The notes under the pieces are model-generated. The model did not search any database. It had not been told where the DNA came from and saw only the letters and a list, made by a program, of their open reading frames with translations. Shown piece by piece: positions 1-7,506 of a stretch of 50,377 nucleotides of DNA. The DNA comes from Brevibacillus fortis. Lineage in GTDB: Bacteria > Bacillota > Bacilli > Brevibacillales > Brevibacillaceae. The position numbers and the translations under genes are program-made. How positions within the stretch are numbered: the first letter of the stretch is position 1; each line of letters begins with the position of its first letter. The stretch lies in the NCBI RefSeq assembly GCF_003013395.1, contig NZ_PXZM01000030.1:1-50377 (forward strand). Reading direction: 5' to 3'.

Positions 1-59
1 CAGAAGCGGACAACTAAAATTACGGGAACAAGCCCAGCTATAAAAAAATAAATGCCCAT
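1..59 (-). CDS. N-terminus of a membrane protein, cut by the window edge
   Basis: Reading leftwards, an ATG at 59 is preceded by a good ribosome site (GAGGTGA, 4 bases before the start) and opens 19 codons that run off the window. The visible residues, starting MGIYFFIAGLVPVI, are a single hydrophobic stretch, so the product is probably membrane-inserted from its first residues. It is divergent from the yxlE-like gene. Nothing more can be said about its function, and so short a fragment could be chance. Confidence 0.45.
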   Translation of the reverse strand, partial: MGIYFFIAGLVPVILVVRF

Positions 60-147
60 CCGTCACCTCATTTCATGGTGGCGGGTGGGAAAAGAATCAA
101 AATAATGATAAACTTTAAAATAACTATAAAATTTGGAGGTTTTATCC

Positions 148-342
148 ATGCCATTCGACATTCAGCTTCTTGCACCTATCATTGCTATTCAATTGATACT
201 GGCAGTTATTGCTTTAATTGATTTGGCTCGACGCGAAGCGTACCGAGTTGCAGGTGGGAAAAAATGGCCGTGGGCTCTCGGCATTATCTTTATAAATACC
301 TTAGGTCCGATCGTGTATTTCTTTGTAGGCAGAAAAGACTAG
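148..342 (+). CDS. yxlE: YxlE-like small membrane protein (PLDc_N domain)
   Basis: A 64-residue protein with two membrane segments (about residues 7-27 and 43-60) and the PLDc_N signature: a basic middle region, then NTLGPIVYF and a terminal GRKD. The ATG at 148 is chosen over an in-frame TTG at 133 because GGAGG lies at 135-139, right before it. In Bacillus subtilis YxlE sits between YxlD and the ABC pair YxlF/YxlG in the sigY operon and helps restrain the ECF factor SigY (family knowledge). The next two genes here match YxlF and YxlG in type and size, which supports the assignment. No sigY-like gene is visible; one could lie outside the window. Confidence 0.72.
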   Translation: MPFDIQLLAPIIAIQLILAVIALIDLARREAYRVAGGKKWPWALGIIFINTLGPIVYFFVGRKD

Positions 343-374
343 CTCAAGAGAACCGAGGAAAGGGTTGACATTCT

Positions 375-1292
375 TTGCGAGTAATTGAATGTGAAGGCCT
401 CACAAAGGAATATAAAGACCATAAAGCGTTAAAGAACGTTACCTTTTCCGTCGATGGCATCGGTTGTGTCGGTTTTCTTGGGGGGAATGGTGCCGGGAAA
501 ACGACAACCATCCGCATCTTAACCGGATTGGCTGCACCGACCGGAGGAAAAGTGAGAGTAGTAGGCTACGACGTAGTGACCGACCGCAATAAAGTCACAA
601 GTGAAGTAGGGTATTGCCCACAAATTCCAGCCTTTTACAACTACATGACAGCGACAGAGTGGATGCATTGGGTGGGTAAACTTTATGGATTGGACAAGCA
701 CACAATTGCGCAGCGGACAGATGAACTCTTGGAGTTATGCGGAATCAATGAGGCGAGGAACCGCCCAATAAGCGGTTACAGCGGAGGGATGAAACAGCGT
801 CTGGGGATTGCCCAGGCGCTCATCCACAACCCCAAGCTACTCGTCTTGGACGAGCCAGTTTCCGCGCTCGACCCTATGGGCAGATATGACGTCTTACTGC
901 TAATAGAAAAGTTGAAGCAACATATGACTGTCTTCATGTCGACCCATATTTTGGATGACATCGAAAGAATCGCCGACCATATCGTCATTATCAAGGACGG
1001 TACGGTGGTGCTGTCGTCCAGTTTGGAACAGCTGCGAGCAAACCATGTGGAGCCACTGATTGAGTTCAAGCTTGATCAACAGGACATAGATTTAACCGAT
1101 GTATTGAATGGGCTAACCTGGATTAGGGAATGGAACCTAGACGGCGGTATTTACAAAGTTCTTACCAATGACATGGAAAAAGCCAAGGCACTTCTGCCTC
1201 ACATTCTTCTGGAAACTGGCGGGACACTGGCGTATTATCACTTGTCCGTATCGACCCTCGAAGATATTTTCCTAAAGGTTGTGAATAACTGA
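375..1292 (+). CDS. yxlF: ABC transporter ATP-binding protein, YxlF-like
   Basis: A 305-residue ATPase subunit of an ABC exporter-type system. Visible motifs are the Walker A GGNGAGKTT (about residues 37-45), the signature SGGMKQR (about 135-141), Walker B LLVLDEP, and the switch histidine in MSTH. The C-terminal 80 residues are the extension usual in CcmA/NatA-type ATPases. Translation starts at TTG 375, with GAGGAAAGGG about 10 bases upstream; no ATG is suitably placed. It overlaps the next gene by one base (TGATG), indicating translational coupling with its permease. The substrate is unknown; relatives export peptides, drugs or ions. Confidence 0.85.
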   Translation: MRVIECEGLTKEYKDHKALKNVTFSVDGIGCVGFLGGNGAGKTTTIRILTGLAAPTGGKVRVVGYDVVTDRNKVTSEVGYCPQIPAFYNYMTATEWMHWVGKLYGLDKHTIAQRTDELLELCGINEARNRPISGYSGGMKQRLGIAQALIHNPKLLVLDEPVSALDPMGRYDVLLLIEKLKQHMTVFMSTHILDDIERIADHIVIIKDGTVVLSSSLEQLRANHVEPLIEFKLDQQDIDLTDVLNGLTWIREWNLDGGIYKVLTNDMEKAKALLPHILLETGGTLAYYHLSVSTLEDIFLKVVNN

Positions 1293-2077
1293 TGACTTCC
1301 CACCCAATGATCAGAAAAGAATTTAATGAATTGGTCAAAACCTACAAGATTCTCATTATCCCGATTGTGTTTATTGCTTTAATGATTACACAGCCGATTA
1401 CGATGAAAATGCTCCCAGATATTTTGGCCAATTCCACTGGACTGCCGGAAGGGGCAGTCATCAAAATTCCAACCCCGTCTGCTCCGGAAGTACTCTCGAC
1501 GGCGATTAGCAAATTTAGCTCACTCGGCACGTTTGTGCTAATCCTTATCGTCATGGGATCAATTGCAGGAGAGAAAGCCTCTGGGGTAGCATCCATGGTA
1601 TTCGTTAAGCCCATCAGTCGAGCCAAATACTATCTCGCCAAAGCCATTACCTACTACACTTTGACAATGGCAAGCATGTTGATCGGGATGGCGATAACCG
1701 CCTACTATACTGAGATCCTTTTCGGAAAACTAGATTGGACCCATGTATGGATAGGTACGTTGATGTACATACCGAATCTATTTCTTGTCGTCACAACAAC
1801 TCTTTGCGCCTCTAGCTTTTTTAGCAATGCTGTTGGTGCTGGTGGGGCCTCGCTGGTATTCAATATCCTGATCTTCACAGTTCCACAATTTCTCGGTAAA
1901 TTTTTGGATATGGTATCTCCAGGTGGATTGTCAAATGCGGCGATGATGATGATTCAAGAAAACTCAACTCTGGCTCAAGCGGTCATCACAGGTTTACCGG
2001 GCCTCGCAGGTGTCTTTACACTCAACATCGTGTTTTTCTTTATGGGCTGGTACTTTTTAGAACGATCAGAAATCTAA
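1292..2077 (+). CDS. yxlG: ABC transporter permease, YxlG-like
   Basis: A 261-residue integral membrane protein with about six hydrophobic segments, in the ABC-2 permease class that pairs with YxlF-type ATPases. The region after the second segment contains the GEKASGVASMVFVKPISRAK stretch, the cytoplasmic coupling motif seen in NatB/YxlG-like permeases (E-x-x-G at an interface helix). It begins on the last base of the ATPase gene, so the two are co-translated. Together with the upstream PLDc_N protein it forms the yxlEFG arrangement. No periplasmic-binding component is present, consistent with export. Confidence 0.82.
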   Translation: MTSHPMIRKEFNELVKTYKILIIPIVFIALMITQPITMKMLPDILANSTGLPEGAVIKIPTPSAPEVLSTAISKFSSLGTFVLILIVMGSIAGEKASGVASMVFVKPISRAKYYLAKAITYYTLTMASMLIGMAITAYYTEILFGKLDWTHVWIGTLMYIPNLFLVVTTTLCASSFFSNAVGAGGASLVFNILIFTVPQFLGKFLDMVSPGGLSNAAMMMIQENSTLAQAVITGLPGLAGVFTLNIVFFFMGWYFLERSEI

Positions 2078-2092
2078 AGAGGAGGCGTAGAA

Positions 2093-2869
2093 ATGGAACA
2101 TTTTTGGCTGATCTGGTTGGTTAGTGTACTGTGCGCTCTATGCGCTATACCGATCCAATCCAACACGATTCGCCAACATGTACAGCTGCAAGCCGCCTTC
2201 GCTCCTAATAACAAAGTCCCGCCTATTTCCGTCTTGGTTGCGATTATGATCATTCAGAGTTGTGTATTTCTGGCTCTGGCGACTGCTATAGGCTTATGGC
2301 TCATGCCTTCCACAGGTCTTCGACTCTGGATTCTCGATCACTGGGTGTCCGGAGCGGAGCTGCCTTTTTCCATCTGGTCGTTTTGGGCCGTATCTATTGG
2401 TTCAGGTATCGCGGTAGGCCTCTTGGTAAAATGGATGGACCGTTATTTCTTTCAACGACACATGACCACAATAATGGGTAAAGAACCGATTTCATCACGG
2501 TTCTTCGGCTTTCTCTCGTCTTTTTACGGAGGGGTTTGCGAAGAAGTGCTCATGCGTCTAGGGGTTATGACTGTTGTCGTATTTTTGGAACAGAAGATTG
2601 GATTGATGGGAATTTCCTATTGGCTGGGCATTTGTGTCGCCGCCATTGTTTTCGCTGTATCCCATCTCCCAACCAATTACATGACGTACGGAAAAGGCAA
2701 CGTGGTCACTGTATGGACGTTGTTGCTAAACGGCATCTTGGGTATCTTGTTTGGCTTCCTATATTGGCGATACGGTTTAGAAGCTGCGATCATTAGTCAT
2801 TTTAGCGCTGACATTGTGCTACATGTGATCTTGAAAAATAAAACAGTAGAAAGTAGGCGAAGTAAATGA
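2093..2869 (+). CDS. CPBP family intramembrane metalloprotease (CAAX protease-like)
   Basis: A 258-residue polytopic membrane protein with about seven hydrophobic segments. Around residues 148-156 it has EEVLMR, the EExxxR motif of the Abi/CPBP (Rce1-like) family, followed by a second histidine motif FAVSH near residue 193 and a third segment ending HFSAD; these Glu and His residues form the active site in Rce1. RBS AGAGGAGG precedes the ATG by 7 bases. Family members in Firmicutes process or protect against bacteriocins, or cleave anti-sigma factors; which applies is not visible. Its place behind an ABC exporter would fit peptide handling. It overlaps the next gene by 4 bases (ATGA). Confidence 0.85.
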   Translation: MEHFWLIWLVSVLCALCAIPIQSNTIRQHVQLQAAFAPNNKVPPISVLVAIMIIQSCVFLALATAIGLWLMPSTGLRLWILDHWVSGAELPFSIWSFWAVSIGSGIAVGLLVKWMDRYFFQRHMTTIMGKEPISSRFFGFLSSFYGGVCEEVLMRLGVMTVVVFLEQKIGLMGISYWLGICVAAIVFAVSHLPTNYMTYGKGNVVTVWTLLLNGILGILFGFLYWRYGLEAAIISHFSADIVLHVILKNKTVESRRSK

Positions 2870-3183
2870 TAGTCGTAACAACAGAAAATATTCCAGGATA
2901 TCGTGTCGTTGAAGTAAAAGGAACAACATTCGGCTTAATCGTTCGAGCACGCGGAATTGGGGGAGACATCATGGCAGGTCTTCGTTCAGTAGTTGGCGGA
3001 GAAATCAAGGAATACACGGTGCTCCTGGAGGACGCGCGCAAACAGGCGCTTGACCGCATGATTAAAAACGCAACTGCCATGGGAGCTAACGCTGTGGTAA
3101 TGTGTCGTTACGACTCTGGAAATATAGGAAATATGGGTGAAGTTGTCGCATACGGTACAGCAGTAGTCGTTGAAAAGGTGTAA
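2866..3183 (+). CDS. YbjQ family protein (UPF0145)
   Basis: A 105-residue soluble protein that matches the YbjQ/UPF0145 family along its length: an N-terminal TTENIPGYRVVEVKG strand motif, the central glycine-rich turn GGDIMAGLRSVVGGE, and MGANAVV in the helical half. Members form pentameric rings and are sometimes annotated as heavy-metal binding, but no function is proven. The start ATG overlaps the stop of the CPBP gene (ATGA), so it is part of the same operon. Confidence 0.85.
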   Translation: MIVVTTENIPGYRVVEVKGTTFGLIVRARGIGGDIMAGLRSVVGGEIKEYTVLLEDARKQALDRMIKNATAMGANAVVMCRYDSGNIGNMGEVVAYGTAVVVEKV

Positions 3184-3186
3184 TGA

Positions 3187-3411
3187 ATGATTTATGTTCT
3201 TTATTACATCTTGTTTCAGATCTTGCTTTTCATCACCTTGCTAATCATTTCTAAATTCAAGGACAAGCGACTGCACGAAGACCACGGAGAAATCGTCCCG
3301 CCCGGATTTGAGTCGACAAATGAAGTGACAATCGATCCGGTAACTCAGGAAAAGCGTCGTGTATACTTCAATCCGAAGACCGGGGATCGCTATTACAAAG
3401 TTGAAAAATAA
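3187..3411 (+). CDS. small single-span membrane protein, function unknown
   Basis: A 74-residue protein starting three bases after the YbjQ stop. Residues 2-22 are one hydrophobic helix (IYVLYYILFQILLF...), followed by a charged, soluble tail with ERGEIVPPGFE-like acidic and proline residues and a basic end. I do not recognise a family. Tight spacing behind ybjQ and the lack of any terminator before it mark it as the last gene of the 148-3411 operon. Coding use looks like that of its neighbours. Confidence 0.65.
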   Translation: MIYVLYYILFQILLFITLLIISKFKDKRLHEDHGEIVPPGFESTNEVTIDPVTQEKRRVYFNPKTGDRYYKVEK

Positions 3412-3500
3412 GCGATGAGGAGGATTGTCCAACTCGTGGGGCAGAACAGCAGCCGCATACAGAGGACGAGCTGATCTTAGCCATACCCTTTGCATACAAA

Positions 3501-3538
3501 AAAAGTGTCCCTACTGCACATGGCAGAGGGACACTTTT
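3501..3538. terminator. terminator between convergent operon and nupC
   Basis: A 12-bp outer stem (AAAAGTGTCCCT with AGGGACACTTTT) and a 4-bp inner stem (CTGC/GCAG). On the minus strand it is followed directly by a long T tract, so it clearly terminates nupC; on the plus strand the trailing CATTTTAC is weaker but could serve the 148-3411 operon. Confidence 0.8.
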
Positions 3539-3546
3539 CATTTTAC

Positions 3547-4728
3547 TTACAGGACAAAGCTGACAACGACACCAGACAAAAGACTAACCAGCGTGGCACC
3601 GAACAACAGCTTCAACCCAAAGCGAGCGACCACATTGGATTGTTTCTCATTCAGCCCTTTCACCGCACCAGCGATAATGCCGATGGAGGAGAAATTCGCG
3701 AACGAAACGAGGAAGACAGAGAGAATTCCTACTGTACGTGGGCTCAGTTCGGATACGACCTTGCCCAGCTCGATCATGGCCACGAATTCGTTTGTAACGA
3801 GCTTCGTCGCCATGATACTACCAGCCGTCATCGCTTCCGCAAAAGGAATGCCCATCAGGATGGCAAAAGGAGCGAAGACGAAGCCGAGTATTTCTTGGAA
3901 CGTCCAGCCGAAAATCATGCCGAACAAGCTATTCACAGCTGCGATTAAGGCAACAAAACCGAGCAGCATTGCGCCTACGACTACCGCTACCTTGAAGCCG
4001 TCCATGATGTACTCGACGAGCATTTCGAAAAAGGATTGCTTCTCATTGCTTTGAATCTCAAGCAAATCGTCTTCTTCCTCCACCGTATAAGGGTTGATGA
4101 TAGAAGCGATAATGAAGCCACCAAACAGATTCAGGAACAGTGCAGTGACGACGTATTTCGGCTCAATCATTGTCATGTACGCACCGACAATCGACATCGA
4201 AACAGTCGACATGGCTGACGCGCACAACGTATACAGACGGTGCTCCGGCAAGGAACCAAGCTGTTTTTTCACAGTGATGAAGACTTCATTTTGACCGACA
4301 ATAGCGGAAGCGACAGCGTTGTAAGACTCCAGTCTACCCATGCCGTTAATTTTGCTCAGAACAAAGCCAATTGCCTTCATGATAATCGGCAAAATCTTGA
4401 AGTGTCGCAAAATACCGATCAGGACGGAAATAAAAACGATTGGGAGCAATACACTAAGGAAAAAGGACATTTGTCCGTCGTTTACCAGATTGCCAAATAC
4501 GAAATTGATTCCTTCCGCAGCAAAGGCGAGAAGCTTTTCAAACGATTTGGAAATGGCTGAAACGAATATAAACCCAAACTTGGTATGCAGAAGAAGAAAG
4601 GCAAGCAAAAATTGCAGAGCAATCATGACGATGATCGGCTTGTATTTAACCTTTTTACGTCCATTGCTTCCTAACAATGCTAACCCGATCACGATGAGTA
4701 AGCCAGCGATGGGAATGATGAAATTCAT
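3547..4728 (-). CDS. nupC: concentrative nucleoside transporter (CNT family), NupC
   Basis: A 393-residue polytopic protein of the usual NupC length. It contains the CNT signatures GQNEVF (nucleoside-binding motif) after about residue 140, the following serine-rich [17 protein letters not shown] stretch, and near the C-terminus the [11 protein letters not shown] helix with the second conserved Asn-Glu. It imports nucleosides with protons or sodium for salvage. The start is set at ATG 4728 because TTGGAGG lies 5 bases before it; the open frame upstream to 4821 overlaps the predicted promoter and lacks a ribosome site. Its leader holds a promoter and a terminator-like hairpin. Confidence 0.9.
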   Translation of the reverse strand: MNFIIPIAGLLIVIGLALLGSNGRKKVKYKPIIVMIALQFLLAFLLLHTKFGFIFVSAISKSFEKLLAFAAEGINFVFGNLVNDGQMSFFLSVLLPIVFISVLIGILRHFKILPIIMKAIGFVLSKINGMGRLESYNAVASAIVGQNEVFITVKKQLGSLPEHRLYTLCASAMSTVSMSIVGAYMTMIEPKYVVTALFLNLFGGFIIASIINPYTVEEEDDLLEIQSNEKQSFFEMLVEYIMDGFKVAVVVGAMLLGFVALIAAVNSLFGMIFGWTFQEILGFVFAPFAILMGIPFAEAMTAGSIMATKLVTNEFVAMIELGKVVSELSPRTVGILSVFLVSFANFSSIGIIAGAVKGLNEKQSNVVARFGLKLLFGATLVSLLSGVVVSFVL

Positions 4729-4769
4729 TACAACCTCCAAGAAATTAAATATTGCTAAACTTAAAAGGC

Positions 4770-4799
4770 AAAAAAACGCACTTCCCGACAAGAGAAGTG
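4770..4799 (-). terminator. terminator-like hairpin in the nupC leader
   Basis: On the minus strand an 8-bp stem (CACTTCTC with GGGAAGTG, one G-T pair) closes a 5-base loop and is followed after two bases by seven T. It lies between the predicted nupC promoter and the nupC start, so it would stop most transcripts unless melted. It looks like an intrinsic attenuator, though no ligand-binding domain fits in so short a leader. Confidence 0.55.
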
Positions 4800-4811
4800 A
4801 AAGCGGTTTAT

Positions 4812-4840
4812 ATTCTATCATCTCGATAATATGATTGCAA
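4812..4840 (-). promoter_or_regulatory. predicted sigma-A promoter of nupC
   Basis: On the minus strand TTGCAA (4840-4835) and TAGAAT (4817-4812) are separated by 17 bases. Transcription would begin near 4805, only a few bases before the leader hairpin. Confidence 0.55.
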
Positions 4841-4944
4841 TTTATATGTATGTTCAGAATTGTTATCCATTACGTTTGGAACGCTGAAATCGGGCGTACT
4901 AGCATAAGCCCACCACCATACGGTTTATGGAGGAGGTGAAATCC

Positions 4945-5472
4945 TTGGATGAGTTGCAGAGGCTCAAGCAGTTTATTACTTCAGCAGAGCATGTCTGGAC
5001 TCAGATCGCGAATTCGCCGAGAGGAAAGCCTGTTTATACCGTAAACGGTGTGGATTACACGCCATTGCCCGAAAAATACAACACCAAACGAAAAATCTCC
5101 CGTATTTTCCGCCGCTATTGGGGGAAGCAACTGACGGAAGTGATGATTCGGAATCTCCATTTGCGGATGCTGAAAGGAAAGCTCTGTGTTCCTTATCGTG
5201 ACATCCCACTTTTTCCTGCAACGGTGCTGTCGTTGCAGATAAAAGTGAATCTGCCGGATCATCGGACCGTGGCTGCGATACTGAGCGGGGGAGGGAATAA
5301 AACACGTGTGGACTACCGTATGATCCGAGTCGGCGCAACCAAAACGTTCACGATTATGAAACGCTCAGGCGAGCAGTTTGATCTGAGATATCAACCTCAT
5401 GCTACCATTCCCCTCAACCCAAAGTCACAACCCGCACCTAGACCCAAGCAACGGGGAAAATCCAAAAAGTAA
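4945..5472 (+). CDS. hypothetical protein, basic C-terminus
   Basis: A 175-residue soluble protein I do not recognise. It has no signal peptide or membrane segment. The middle is rich in arginine and lysine (KRKISRIFRRYWGK near residues 48-61) and the tail is a low-complexity proline/lysine stretch ending RGKSKK, which suggests nucleic-acid or membrane-surface contact (inference only). The start is put at TTG 4945, since GGAGGAGGTG occupies 4930-4939 just upstream; the ATG at 4927 would overlap that ribosome site. It is monocistronic, ending at a strong terminator, and convergent with the asparagine synthetase gene. Confidence 0.7.
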   Translation: MDELQRLKQFITSAEHVWTQIANSPRGKPVYTVNGVDYTPLPEKYNTKRKISRIFRRYWGKQLTEVMIRNLHLRMLKGKLCVPYRDIPLFPATVLSLQIKVNLPDHRTVAAILSGGGNKTRVDYRMIRVGATKTFTIMKRSGEQFDLRYQPHATIPLNPKSQPAPRPKQRGKSKK

Positions 5473-5474
5473 CG

Positions 5475-5520
5475 AAAAGCTCCTCTAATCCCCTGTAATC
5501 AAAAGGGGCGAGGAGCTTTT
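5475..5520. terminator. bidirectional terminator
   Basis: A stem pairs AAAAGCTCCTC with GAGGAGCTTTT, with an inner CCCC/GGGG stem. It is flanked by A and T runs, and serves the convergent hypothetical gene and asnB. Confidence 0.85.
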
Positions 5521-5527
5521 GTTTTCG

Positions 5528-7375
5528 TTAGGCACGGATAGAAACACGGTACTCCCGCAGCCAATAATCCAGCTGGCCGAGATAGGCAAACAACTGGGGT
5601 GTACTCATGAGCTGACCGAAAAACGGGATGCTCGAAGCCTGTGCATCTGACTCGGCAATTTTTCGAATGGTTGGTACGTCTACCAGTTGAAGCAGCGGAG
5701 AGGAAGAGTCGTCTATAATATCCAGCAGCCAAGAGCGAACGGCTTTTGTATAGGCTGGATTGTGTGTTTTCGGGTACGGGCTTTTCTTGCGATACAGGAC
5801 CTCGTCCGGCAAGATTCCTTCCATAGCTTTTCGCAAAATTCCTTTTTCTCGATTCCCATGCGTTTTCATATCCCATGGGATGTTCCAGACGTATTCCACG
5901 ATGCGGTGGTCACAGAACGGGACGCGCGCTTCCAGACTGGCCGCCATACTCATTCGGTCTTTGCGATCCAACAGTGTGTTCATGAACCACGTCATATTCA
6001 AATAAAACATTTCCCGTCGGCGAGCTTCAATCGGATCTTCGCCTGGAAGATGTGGGACTTCATCGAGAGATTCTTCATATCGCATGGCGACGTATTCCTC
6101 GGGTTTGACCCAATCACGAAGATCAGGTGATAGCCAGGAGGCACGTTCTTTCGTCGCTCTCGACCAAGGGAACGTTCCGGCATTCAACAGGTCTTCACGA
6201 TGAAACCACGGATACCCGCCAAATACTTCATCTGCGCATTCTCCAGAGAGGACCACGGTCGTCTCTTTTTTTATTTCGCGGCAAAACAGGTAAAGGGATG
6301 CATCCACATCAGCCATCCCCGGCAGGTCGCGGGCGAGTGTTGCTATTTTCAGGGATTCAATTAAATCGTCTGTATCGAATTCGATCGTGTGATGCTGGGT
6401 TCCGAGAAACTTTGTAACGAGCTGAACATAAGGTTCATCCTCATTCGGTTGAAAAGCACTCGCCTTGAAATGCTTTCTGTTGTCGACATAATCGATGGAG
6501 TAGCTGTGCAGGGTTCCACGGCCTGTTTTTTGAAAATGATCTGCCGCGACGGCTGTTATTATGCTCGAGTCTAACCCGCCTGACAAGAGCGTCGAAACGG
6601 GTACATCCGCAACCAATTGGCGTTCAATGGAATCCGTGACTAACTCCCTGACACGCTCAGCAGTTGTCTTTAGGTCATCCGTATGTGGACGGCTTTCGAG
6701 CTGCCAGTAGCGTATTTGCTTGACGCTATCACGCGTCACCAACATATAGGAGCCAGGTCGCACCTCGTGTACGTTGTGAAAAACACCATGACCAGGTGTG
6801 CGAGCGGGACTGATTCCGAAAACCTCCGCCAAGCCTTCACGAGAGAGCTCTGGTTTGACTTCAGGGTGAGCGAGCAAGGCTTTTAGCTCGGAGGCGAGCA
6901 GAAATGAACGGCCTCTTTGCGCATAAAATAATGGCTTAACCCCCATACGGTCACGGCCGACAAACAATCTTTGTTCGCGTTCGTCCCAGATCGCAAAAGC
7001 AAAGATACCGTTCAGCTTTGACAGACAATCTGGGCCCCACTCCAAATACGTGTGCAAAAGCACCTCCGTATCCGAGTGAGATTGAAAGGTATGTCCGCAA
7101 GCAAGCAGTTCTGCTCGCAAATCCTCGGTATTATACAATTCACCATTGTAAATCATGGTGCAGGCATGTTCGTTTTTGAGAGCCGACATAGGCTGCTGTC
7201 CGCCAGCAGGGTCTACGACCACAAGGCGACGATGACCGAGTGCCGCACGCGGAGTCAGCCAAAAGCCTTCTGCATCAGGGCCTCGATCCTTGAGGCATTG
7301 GGTCATTTTTTGCAGCACATCACGTTCACCAGATAAGTCCTTTTCCCAATCAATCCAGCCTACAATTCCACACAT
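5528..7375 (-). CDS. asnB: asparagine synthetase, glutamine-hydrolysing (class B)
   Basis: A 615-residue enzyme that makes asparagine from aspartate, glutamine and ATP. The mature start MCGIVGW gives the catalytic Cys2 of the N-terminal glutaminase, followed by RGPD, the NGE(L)YN glutamine-binding motif and HSDTEV. The C-terminal synthetase domain carries the PP-loop SGGLDSS (about residue 262) and SGECADEVFGGY. Start 7375 was chosen because Cys2 must be exposed and because AAGGGTGA lies 8 bases upstream; twelve upstream codons are excluded. Bacillus species have three such genes (asnB, asnH, asnO), and length alone does not settle which is closest, so the symbol is generic. Monocistronic. 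Confidence 0.9.
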   Translation of the reverse strand: MCGIVGWIDWEKDLSGERDVLQKMTQCLKDRGPDAEGFWLTPRAALGHRRLVVVDPAGGQQPMSALKNEHACTMIYNGELYNTEDLRAELLACGHTFQSHSDTEVLLHTYLEWGPDCLSKLNGIFAFAIWDEREQRLFVGRDRMGVKPLFYAQRGRSFLLASELKALLAHPEVKPELSREGLAEVFGISPARTPGHGVFHNVHEVRPGSYMLVTRDSVKQIRYWQLESRPHTDDLKTTAERVRELVTDSIERQLVADVPVSTLLSGGLDSSIITAVAADHFQKTGRGTLHSYSIDYVDNRKHFKASAFQPNEDEPYVQLVTKFLGTQHHTIEFDTDDLIESLKIATLARDLPGMADVDASLYLFCREIKKETTVVLSGECADEVFGGYPWFHREDLLNAGTFPWSRATKERASWLSPDLRDWVKPEEYVAMRYEESLDEVPHLPGEDPIEARRREMFYLNMTWFMNTLLDRKDRMSMAASLEARVPFCDHRIVEYVWNIPWDMKTHGNREKGILRKAMEGILPDEVLYRKKSPYPKTHNPAYTKAVRSWLLDIIDDSSSPLLQLVDVPTIRKIAESDAQASSIPFFGQLMSTPQLFAYLGQLDYWLREYRVSIRA

Positions 7376-7506
7376 TGTATGATCACCCTTCTCCTGAAGC
7401 ATTGCACACACAGCGTATGCAATCAGCCTAGCGAGGTTGTCTGTCCAGCAGGGAATTGAGAGTAATATGCGGAATTTATAGAAGATTTAAACTAAGGGAG
7501 GCTGCG

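Noticed and set aside
3425..4054. Open frame of 209 codons on the plus strand, opposite nupC
   Set aside because: It runs antisense to a clearly conserved transporter gene, has no ribosome site, and its product is a low-complexity Thr/Ser/Pro mix typical of a shadow frame.
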